This document shows positions 37,344 through 44,099 of a stretch of DNA of 44,099 nt, one piece after another; positions within the stretch are counted from its first letter, which is position 1; every line of letters starts with the position of its first letter. The position numbers were made by a program, and so were the translations under genes. Source of the DNA: a virus. The notes under the pieces were generated by a model that was not told the DNA's origin, did not search any database, and saw nothing but the letters and a program-made list of their open reading frames with translations. The DNA lies in IMG/VR virus record IMGVR_UViG_3300045996_000300, positions 1 through 44,099 of that record. One strand, given 5' to 3'.

Positions 37344-37825
37344 GCGAGATTGTGCAGGCCGACCAGGGCGGCATCGTACACACGGGGAGTTTCGTCCCCA
37401 CGCGCGAGCAGATCCAGCGGCTCGAGCGCGAGCTTGCGCAGATGCCACAAGTGACAGATTCGCTTCCGCTGCGGCATCACTTCGCGCCAGGCGTCTACAT
37501 GCGCGAGCTGACGATCCCTGCCGGCGTGATGCTGACAGGCAAGACGCACAAGACGGCGCACATGAACATCATCTCGGCCGGCGACATCACGGTATGGACC
37601 GAAGAAGGCATGAAGCGGATTCGCGCGCCATACACGTTCATGTCCCTACCTGGCACCAAGCGCGTCGGATACGCGCACGCAGATACCGTCTGGACGACAG
37701 TGCATGTGAACGCCGACGACAAGACGGACCCGGCAGAGATCGAGGCCGATGTGATTGACCACGCGAGCGAGCAGGTTCTGGATCTGCCGGGCGGACAGCC
37801 GGCGCTGACTGGGGGTGACGCATGA
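37340..37825 (+). CDS. Cupin-like phage protein
   Basis: This is a 161 aa protein. Residues 40-130 have a small beta-barrel pattern with GVYMRELTIPAGVMLTGKTHKTAHMNIISAGDITVWTEEG and APYTFMSLPGTKRVGYAHADTVWTTVH. This recalls cupins: a His-containing first motif and a final strand with HADT...TVHVN. The role is not known. Proteins like this are common between tail and internal virion genes in BPP-1-like phages (recalled). Overlaps with neighbours by ATGA show coupled translation. Confidence 0.65.
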   Translation: MSEIVQADQGGIVHTGSFVPTREQIQRLERELAQMPQVTDSLPLRHHFAPGVYMRELTIPAGVMLTGKTHKTAHMNIISAGDITVWTEEGMKRIRAPYTFMSLPGTKRVGYAHADTVWTTVHVNADDKTDPAEIEADVIDHASEQVLDLPGGQPALTGGDA

Positions 37826-38283
37826 GTTACGCATTCGTGGCCGCTGCCGTTGTGGCAGTGGTGGGGGCGGTTGCGGCCGGCAAGGCGCAGAAGAACGCCC
37901 AGGAGTACCAGGCCCAGGTCGACGAGCAGAACGGACTGCTGGCGCGCCGTAACGCGGGCTCGAATGAGGAGCAGCAGCGCAAGCGCGCTCGCGCGTTCCA
38001 GGGCCGGCAGCTCGCGGCGATCGGCGAATCTGGCGTCGGCATGACGGGCTCGGCTGCGGACATCTTCAAAGAATCCCTGTACTCGGCCGAGATGGATGCG
38101 CTGAACATCCGGTATGAGGGCGAGCTCGGGAACGTCAGCGCACAGAACTCGGCGCAGGGTGCGCGGTACAGCGGGAAACTCGCCCAGCAGGCCGGCTATT
38201 TCGGGGCCGCAGCCTCGATCGCTGGCGGGGCCGGCAAGGGGTATGCCAACTACAATAAGCCAAAAGCTGGCAGTCTGAACTGA
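37822..38283 (+). CDS. Internal virion protein (T7 gp14-like)
   Basis: This 153 aa protein has an N-terminal hydrophobic helix (FVAAAVVAVVGAVAAG) and a long Gln/Asn/Ala/Arg coiled region. The conserved-looking GVGMTGSAADIFKESLYSAEMDALNIRYEGELG follows, then a Gly/Ala-rich hydrophobic end (YFGAAASIAGGAGKGYA). This is typical of T7 gp14-like internal proteins, which enter the outer membrane during ejection and start the conduit for DNA. It lies directly before the larger ejected proteins. Confidence 0.8.
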   Translation: MSYAFVAAAVVAVVGAVAAGKAQKNAQEYQAQVDEQNGLLARRNAGSNEEQQRKRARAFQGRQLAAIGESGVGMTGSAADIFKESLYSAEMDALNIRYEGELGNVSAQNSAQGARYSGKLAQQAGYFGAAASIAGGAGKGYANYNKPKAGSLN

Positions 38284-38293
38284 TCGGAATACT

Positions 38294-40990
38294 ATGGCGC
38301 GAATCCCCGTATACGAACAACGCACCCAGCTTTCGGGCCAGGTGCAGGGCGGGCGCATTTCCGGCCAGTCTCCGATTGCCGGCGCCGCCGCGCAGTTGTC
38401 TCAGGACATCCAGCAGGTTGGCGGTCAGCTCGCTGCGAATGAGGAGATGCGCAACCGCATCGAGGAACAGAAAACCGAGGACCGCGCCGCCGTGACAGTG
38501 GCGAACGTGTTGTCTCAGGGGGATGTCCACTGGCAGCAGCAGTACGACGAGCGCACGAAGAACTGGAAGCCGGGCGACCCTGATCTGCGCGAAGGCATCT
38601 CGAAAGACTTCGACGCCTGGAAGGCCAAGACGATCAAGGATCTGCCCACCGAGCGGTCGCGCCAGTTCTTTGAACGCAGCACGGCGTCGATGGGCGCGCG
38701 CCTGCAGATGAGCGCCTATGAGTTCCAGGACAAGGCGACGCTCGGCGCGATGGTGTCCGAAACCACTGTCGGCATGAAGGCGGACGAGGACATCGTCTAC
38801 CGCGACCCGTCACGACTCGACGAGGTGAAGGCCCGCCGCCTGGCAACGCTCGGCGCGATGAAGGGTATTCCCGAGGGGAAAAAGCTCGAGATCGGCCAGA
38901 AGTACACGCAGGACATGGCGTATGCCGTGGAGCGCGGCGAGCTCGAGCGCGACCCCGTGGCGTTCCTTGCGAAGCGGCGCGTTCCAACCGGCGGTGATCC
39001 TACCGTCGTGACGCGCGAGGCCGTCCCGTTCGATCGCCTGTTCACCGCAGTCGTCGGCCAGGAGTCGGGCGGGGTGCATACCACGGCGGATGGCAAGTTG
39101 TTGACGTCGACGGCCGGCGCGCAGGGCGTGACGCAGGTGATGCCGCGTACCGGGGAAGACCCAGGATACGGCGTAGCTCCGCTCCGCGACCAGTCGAAAG
39201 CCGAGTACATGCGGTTCGGGCGCGACTACCTGACGGCCATGCTGACTGAGTACGGCGGCGACCAGGCTAAAGCGTTGGCGGCGTACAACGCTGGCCCGGG
39301 GCGGGTGAACGATGCCGTCAGGAAGCACGGCGCCGACTGGCTGTCGCACATGCCGGACGAGACGAAGAACTACGTCACGAAGATCAGCGCGAAGGCCGGC
39401 GGCGCGGTTGTCGAGATGGCGCCAGCGCGCGAGGACAGCGCGTCTACCGGCACGACGCCCGCGCGCATGGGGCCGGCCACGTTCGAGACTCTGCCGTTCG
39501 AGCAGCGCGAGGCCCTGCTGGCCGCCGCTGATTCGCGCATGAAACAGCGCCAGGCACAGAACGAGTCGGACATGAACCGCCGGCTGGCTGATGCCACGGC
39601 GATGCACGCTGACGGGAAGATGGACCCGTTCAACATGGGGCCGCAGGATTTCGACCGCGCGTACGGGGCTGACGGGCAACGTCGGTTCCAGGAGTACCGC
39701 AGCTCGCGCGACATGGCGTCCGACGTCGCTCGGTTCCAGACCCTGCCGCCGGAGCAGATCCAGGGCATCCTGCAGAAGGCTCAAGCCGAGACGGCTGCGA
39801 TTGCCGCTGTCAGCGGTGAGGGCTATGCCGCCGCCGACCGTCGAAACCAGGTGCGCATCGCGGCGGCGAAGGCCGTCATCGAGCAGCAGCAGAAAGACCC
39901 GCAGGCGTACGCGATGCGCGCCGGCCTGAGCAATGCGCAACCGTTGGATTTCAACAACACGGAAGCATTCGGCGCTGAACTCGCGAACCGCGTAGCCACT
40001 GCGAAGATGATGAATCAGCAGTACAGCACGCCGTTCCGACTGATGACCGACCAGGAAACCCGGCAGATGACCGAGGTGATGTCGAAGTTCCCGGCAGCGG
40101 CGAAGGTCGACTACCTGAACACGATCCGCCGCAGCGTGTCGGACCCGGCTGCGTACCGCTCGATGATGGCGCAGATTGCGCCGGACAGCCCGGTGACTGC
40201 GGTTGCTGGCTCGATCCTCGGGAAGGACACGGGGGTCACGGTTGGCGCTGGCTGGTTCAAGGATGGCTCTACGCTCACCCCGCGTGGCGTGGCAACAACG
40301 ATCATCCAGGGCGAGCAGATCCTGAACCCGAACGCAGCCGCGAAGAAGCAGGACGGCCGGGGCGGGAATTTCCCGATGCCGAAGGACAGCGACATGGAGC
40401 GCGAGTTCGCCGATTTCGTCGGCGAGTCGTTCCGTGGGGACGCTGCCGGCTACGGCGCTGCGTTCCAGGCGTTCCGCGCGTACTACGCCGGCAAGGCCAG
40501 CGAGCGCGGCATCCTGTCGCCAGACCTGGACACGAAGATTTCGCGCGAAGCACTTGAGGCCGTGACCGGTGGCGTGTCGGATTTCAACGGAAACGGGCGC
40601 GTCCTGAAGCCGTGGGGCATGCCTGATGACGAATTCGAGAACCGCGCTCGGTTCCAGTTCGACCAGGCGATGACCGCGAACGGGCTCAAGGGTACGCGCA
40701 TGGACGATTTCGATTCGTACGGCCTGCAGGCGCTGCGGGATAACCAGTACCTGGTGACCAGTGGCGGGGCGTACCTGCTGGGCAAGGACGGCCAGCCGGT
40801 GGTGATCGACACGTCGATTGCTCCGCCGCCCGTTGTCGCGCCGGCACAACGCCAGCAGTCGATGACGCAGGGGGATAACCCGCTGGCGTTCGGGCCTGAG
40901 AACAAGTTCCAGCCGAGCGATGACGCGCCGAGCGTGTACGCATCCGCCGCAGAATGGGCCGAGTACCGCAAGAAGAAGGGCGCCCAATGA
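38294..40990 (+). CDS. Large internal virion protein with lytic transglycosylase domain
   Basis: This is an 898 aa ejected protein. Residues 1-230 are helical, including a region that may pack against gp14-like protein. Residues ~246-370 are an SLT-type lytic transglycosylase: VVGQESGG with catalytic Glu257, GAQGVTQVMP (about 276-285) and AYNAGPGRV (330-338), all canonical. The remaining 500 residues are mainly helical with no clear motif. By analogy with T7 gp16 it would nick the peptidoglycan so the ejection conduit can cross the cell wall. The stop overlaps the next start (ATGA). Confidence 0.88.
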   Translation: MARIPVYEQRTQLSGQVQGGRISGQSPIAGAAAQLSQDIQQVGGQLAANEEMRNRIEEQKTEDRAAVTVANVLSQGDVHWQQQYDERTKNWKPGDPDLREGISKDFDAWKAKTIKDLPTERSRQFFERSTASMGARLQMSAYEFQDKATLGAMVSETTVGMKADEDIVYRDPSRLDEVKARRLATLGAMKGIPEGKKLEIGQKYTQDMAYAVERGELERDPVAFLAKRRVPTGGDPTVVTREAVPFDRLFTAVVGQESGGVHTTADGKLLTSTAGAQGVTQVMPRTGEDPGYGVAPLRDQSKAEYMRFGRDYLTAMLTEYGGDQAKALAAYNAGPGRVNDAVRKHGADWLSHMPDETKNYVTKISAKAGGAVVEMAPAREDSASTGTTPARMGPATFETLPFEQREALLAAADSRMKQRQAQNESDMNRRLADATAMHADGKMDPFNMGPQDFDRAYGADGQRRFQEYRSSRDMASDVARFQTLPPEQIQGILQKAQAETAAIAAVSGEGYAAADRRNQVRIAAAKAVIEQQQKDPQAYAMRAGLSNAQPLDFNNTEAFGAELANRVATAKMMNQQYSTPFRLMTDQETRQMTEVMSKFPAAAKVDYLNTIRRSVSDPAAYRSMMAQIAPDSPVTAVAGSILGKDTGVTVGAGWFKDGSTLTPRGVATTIIQGEQILNPNAAAKKQDGRGGNFPMPKDSDMEREFADFVGESFRGDAAGYGAAFQAFRAYYAGKASERGILSPDLDTKISREALEAVTGGVSDFNGNGRVLKPWGMPDDEFENRARFQFDQAMTANGLKGTRMDDFDSYGLQALRDNQYLVTSGGAYLLGKDGQPVVIDTSIAPPPVVAPAQRQQSMTQGDNPLAFGPENKFQPSDDAPSVYASAAEWAEYRKKKGAQ

Positions 40991-43329
40991 GCTATTTCGA
41001 CACCGACCCGCGCGCTCAGGCCGACCTGCTGGAGCGCGCTCGGCAGAGCCCGGTGCTGATGCCTGGCGCAGGCGTGTTCGAGGGCGCCGGCACTGCCACG
41101 TACAAGGGTCTGCTGCAAGGCGTGATCGCTCAGCCGGCGCTGCTGCTGGGGGATGCGGTGACGCCTACGCTGCGCCCGGTGGCGAGCGCAATCGACAACC
41201 TGTTCGGCGGCACGACCGCGAATGACTGGCTGACTGGCGAGCAGCGCAAGACGGTTACAGCCGTGCGCGACTTGATGCCGGGTGACGACGTCGGCCTGGC
41301 CGGGCAGCTTGGCTACGGGCTAACGAGCACGCTCCCCGGGGCGATTGCCGGCACGATCGCGGCGGGCCCGGGCGGCGGCGCTGCTGTTGCCGGCTCGCTG
41401 ACCGGGTATTCGTCGTTCCGTGTGGCTCAGGAAAAGGGCGTCGACACGGCTACTGCGTTCGGCCAGGGCACGATTGAAGGCGCCGCGATGGCGGCCGGCG
41501 TGCTGCTGCCTGGGTCTGTGGGCACGAGCATTCTGAAAAGCATTGGCGTTGGCGTCGGCGGCAACGTCGGCCTAGGCGTCGTGCAGCGCGGCGCTGTCGG
41601 GTCGTTGCTCGAGGCCAACGGTTACCCGGAGATGGCGAAGCAGTACCAGGCGTTCGACCTGGAGTCGATCGCTGTAGACGCTGTCCTGGGCGGCGCGTTC
41701 GGCGTGCTCGGCGCATCCACGAACGCGGGCGCCCGTACGCCGGCAGGGGTGCCAGTGACTGACGCGGCGCTGGCTGCGAAGGCGAAGCAGCACCTCGAGA
41801 TCGAGACGGCGCCAGGCGTTCCGGTCGACCCGGCATCGCGCTCGGCTCACTCGAAGGCGATCACGAAGGCAATCGAGGACATCGCTAACGACAGGCCGGT
41901 TGACGTGTCGCGCACTGGTGTCGCCGAGGCGGAGTTCCTGGGCACGCGCACCGAGGTGCAGGCCGCCGTCCGTACAGTCGTCGAGGATCTGGCCCCGCTC
42001 GGCCGCGTGCTAGACGAGGTGGAAACGCTGCGGGCGCAGGTCCGCGCGCTGGGGCTCGAGGCCCCGGACGAGCCGATGTTCACTGGCGCGCCTGTTCGCG
42101 CGGCTGAGATGCCGGCCACACCGCAGCCGGCGACGGTCTGGTACAGCGGGGCGCCCGTTGGCCTGACCGAACTCGACCCCGCGCTGGCCCGCGCCGGCAA
42201 TCGCTACGGGCGTGGCGTATACCTGGGCACTGATGCCGGGTTCACCGAGACGTACTCGCGCGGCCAGTTGGATTCGACCGGCGCGCGCGGGCAGGGCGGC
42301 GCGACGTACGAAGCGACGTTCGCTCCCGTGAAGCCGTTCAACGCCGACGCAGTGATGCCGCGCGCAGATGCCGAGCGCGTGCTGACGGATGCCGGCGCGA
42401 CTGTGGCGCAGATCCGCGAGTTGCTTGGCGCGAAACCGAAGGTCGGCGGCAGCACGGTGTTCGACGCACTGACGAAGCTGAAGGGAGACCGAGACGGCGC
42501 GTCCGAAGCACTGGTCGCGCAGGGCTATGACGCCGTGTTGTTCAAGGACAACAGGGGCGCGCAGTTGGCGGTGTCGTACGGGAAGGTGCCAGTCCGCGAA
42601 AGCACGGCTGCGCCGAAGCCGGCAGAGGCGAAGGCAGTCGTCAGCGAAGTGTTCGGCGAAAAGGCGCTGGCGCTGGTTGACGACCATATCGAATCGCTGG
42701 CCCTGGTGGCGAAGGAAGTCGACGGCGCGCGCGCCGAGATGGAGCGTGGCACGTTGCCTGAGCGCGACATCACGCCGCACCTGGACGCCGCTCTGGAACT
42801 CGTACCGCTGGTGCGCGATGGCCGCTCGGTGGATTCGATCGTGGATGGTACGGACCTGTTCTCGCAGCCTGCCGGCCCTGAGTCGCTGGCGCTGCTGCGC
42901 GCAGTCGAGTCGGGGAAGGATCTCGGCGATGTGATGGCGCGGTACACGGACAACGTTCGCAAGCAGGGAAACCCGCAGCTCGCCGATACGTTCGATGCTC
43001 CGTCGCCCAGCCGGGCCGCGCTGCTGGCAGCGGCGATTGATGAGAAGCCGGTGAAGGTGGATCGTGAGGCGAAGGCTGTCGCTGAACGCGACTCCGGGGC
43101 CGAGTTGGAACTGGTGCCGATCGAGAAGCCCGCCGATCCGATCAGCGAGGCCGACACCGCAGCCGTCGCCCAGGTCATGGAGTCCACCCCGAATGCACAC
43201 GTCATGGACGACGACGGACAGATGCGCGTCGCCGCCGTTGCGCTGGCCGAAGCTGATGCGACAATCAAACAGGCAGAGTCCGACGCTGCGGCATTCCCTG
43301 CCGCTGTCTCCTGCTTCCTCCGAGGGTAA
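40987..43329 (+). CDS. Large ejected protein with ADP-ribosyltransferase-like domain
   Basis: This is a 780 aa protein. Residues ~95-245 are Gly/Ala-rich and hydrophobic (GAIAGTIAAGPGGGAAVAGSLTG, AAMAAGVLLPGSVGTSILKSIGVGVGGNVG), suggesting membrane insertion. Residues ~383-538 resemble the ART domain found in polyvalent phage proteins: VWYSGAP at the usual H/R-G position, YGRGVYLGTDAGFTETYSRG, and GYDAVLFKDNRGAQLAVSYGKV near the end. The expected first His is Ser387 and the final acidic residue is not obvious, so it may be inactive or divergent. If active it would modify host targets upon entry. The C-terminus is helical. The next large gene is in the same frame after one stop codon. Confidence 0.7.
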   Translation: MSYFDTDPRAQADLLERARQSPVLMPGAGVFEGAGTATYKGLLQGVIAQPALLLGDAVTPTLRPVASAIDNLFGGTTANDWLTGEQRKTVTAVRDLMPGDDVGLAGQLGYGLTSTLPGAIAGTIAAGPGGGAAVAGSLTGYSSFRVAQEKGVDTATAFGQGTIEGAAMAAGVLLPGSVGTSILKSIGVGVGGNVGLGVVQRGAVGSLLEANGYPEMAKQYQAFDLESIAVDAVLGGAFGVLGASTNAGARTPAGVPVTDAALAAKAKQHLEIETAPGVPVDPASRSAHSKAITKAIEDIANDRPVDVSRTGVAEAEFLGTRTEVQAAVRTVVEDLAPLGRVLDEVETLRAQVRALGLEAPDEPMFTGAPVRAAEMPATPQPATVWYSGAPVGLTELDPALARAGNRYGRGVYLGTDAGFTETYSRGQLDSTGARGQGGATYEATFAPVKPFNADAVMPRADAERVLTDAGATVAQIRELLGAKPKVGGSTVFDALTKLKGDRDGASEALVAQGYDAVLFKDNRGAQLAVSYGKVPVRESTAAPKPAEAKAVVSEVFGEKALALVDDHIESLALVAKEVDGARAEMERGTLPERDITPHLDAALELVPLVRDGRSVDSIVDGTDLFSQPAGPESLALLRAVESGKDLGDVMARYTDNVRKQGNPQLADTFDAPSPSRAALLAAAIDEKPVKVDREAKAVAERDSGAELELVPIEKPADPISEADTAAVAQVMESTPNAHVMDDDGQMRVAAVALAEADATIKQAESDAAAFPAAVSCFLRG

Positions 43330-43332
43330 GTA

Positions 43333-44099
43333 ATGCGCGCACGTTGCATCCAAGCGGTACAGCAGGCCGCCGGCCGAACCATGACTCAGGCCGAGATCAA
43401 AGGCATTGAGGACCGTATCTCGCGCCACATGCGCCAGCTTGCGCGCAAAGACCCGGCTGCATGGTCGCAGATGTCTCAGGCCCAGCAGATGGACGCGGCG
43501 GCGAAGGAAGCCGTCACCGAGCTGACGTTCGAGGCGCAGCAGCAGAAGTTCCGTCTCGAGCGCACAATTCTGACGAAGGACCGGCTCGACCGCGAGACGA
43601 GCGGATGGGCCGGCGGGCGCATGGATGCGATCAAGCGCAAGGTCGCATCCGTCACTGACGGCAAGGGCTCGTTTCGATCCATCGAAACACTGGCGACCGC
43701 GATCCGCGCCGACGCACTGCGCCGTATCCAGGACGTGTTTGACCAGCTCGACCCGCGCATGTTCGGCCTGTTCGAGAACAATGACGGCGTCATCGCGTTC
43801 ACCCGGGCGCTGTACGGCCAGCGGAATGGCATCGACCCGAAGATCGTGAAAGCGGCTGAAGGCTGGCTGGAAGTGGCCGACAGCATGCGCGAGCAGTTCA
43901 ACAACGTCGGCGGCAAGATCGGCAAGCTCGAGGATTGGGTGATGCCGCAACATCACTCGCAGATCAAGGTGGCGAAGGCCGGCGCCGACAAGTGGGCGCA
44001 GGACATCATGCCGCTGCTCGACCGATCGAAGTACGTGAACGAGGATGGTTCGTTTTTCACTGACCCGCAGATGGAGCAGTTCTTGCGCGCGGCCTGGGA
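43333..44099 (+). CDS. Large internal virion (ejected) protein, N-terminal part
   Basis: This holds the first 255 codons of the 844 aa protein that continues from base 1 (residues from about 215 are also present at the left end). It begins MRARCIQAVQQAAGRTMTQA, followed by EIKGIEDRISRHMRQLARKDPAAWSQMS, a start I recall in large phage polyvalent proteins. It is helical throughout here (EAQQQKFRLERTILTKDRL, IRADALRRIQDVFDQLDP). The ATG has GAGGG six bases upstream. It stands in the same frame as the 780 aa gene, separated by TAA and one codon. Confidence 0.85.
   Translation, partial: MRARCIQAVQQAAGRTMTQAEIKGIEDRISRHMRQLARKDPAAWSQMSQAQQMDAAAKEAVTELTFEAQQQKFRLERTILTKDRLDRETSGWAGGRMDAIKRKVASVTDGKGSFRSIETLATAIRADALRRIQDVFDQLDPRMFGLFENNDGVIAFTRALYGQRNGIDPKIVKAAEGWLEVADSMREQFNNVGGKIGKLEDWVMPQHHSQIKVAKAGADKWAQDIMPLLDRSKYVNEDGSFFTDPQMEQFLRAAW
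43973..44099. repeat. Terminal direct repeat (right copy)
   Basis: Exact copy of bases 1-127. Removing one copy gives a circle of 43,972 bp. Confidence 0.95.

Noticed and set aside
1-44099. tRNA genes, CRISPR arrays, insertion sequences, attachment sites
   Set aside because: No cloverleaf-like sequence, spaced repeat array, transposase or tRNA-like attachment core was noticed on reading. Covariance and repeat searches could not be run.

Overview
The window is the complete genome of a tailed phage with short, T7-like tail and virion genes (a podovirus), written as an opened circle. Bases 1-127 recur exactly at 43973-44099, so the unique sequence is 43,972 bp and one gene runs across the ends (43333 to the end, then on to 1895). 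The DNA is GC-rich. The gene set points to a BPP-1/BcepC6B-like phage of a betaproteobacterium such as Burkholderia or a relative: Bbp19-like and Bbp16-like head proteins, a T7-type portal, two tail tubular proteins and very large ejected proteins. This placement rests on recalled family resemblance, not on a search.

Layout: two transcription units diverge from a control region at 14025-14170 and converge near 6545. The leftward arm (14024 down to 6546) holds small, mostly unknown genes, many overlapping by ATGA. Within it lies a YqaJ-type exonuclease and RecT pair, with an HNH endonuclease and a tiny membrane-protein gene between the two. The rightward arm opens with a small HTH regulator, then a membrane peptide, a zinc-ribbon protein, a DEAH helicase, a VRR-NUC nuclease, an SSB-like protein and a primase-helicase. 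A low-GC, repeat-rich non-coding stretch follows (20794-21100; candidate origin), then a cluster of small envelope-directed genes (21162-22026).

The late region starts with terminase (22046-23630). It continues with a portal flanked by a second HNH gene, a terminator-promoter-bounded cassette of small genes (26131-27303), a Bbp19-like protein, scaffold, major capsid and cement proteins. Next come three probable virion surface proteins: FN3, SGNH hydrolase, and a polyproline/beta-propeller-like protein. Then come tail tubular proteins A and B, a GNAT-like protein, and internal virion proteins including a lytic transglycosylase and a protein with an ADP-ribosyltransferase-like domain. Past the junction lie the tailspike and the lysis cassette (two holin-like proteins, endolysin, nested Rz/Rz1).

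The most interesting signal is regulatory. A 12-base element, TCATCGCAACAC, occurs five times just upstream of small genes. At three places it pairs with an inverted GTGTTGC half-site that overlaps the -35 box. This suggests one phage regulator, perhaps the HTH protein at 14171, controlling several dispersed promoters. No integrase or CI-like repressor was recognised, so lifestyle is open.
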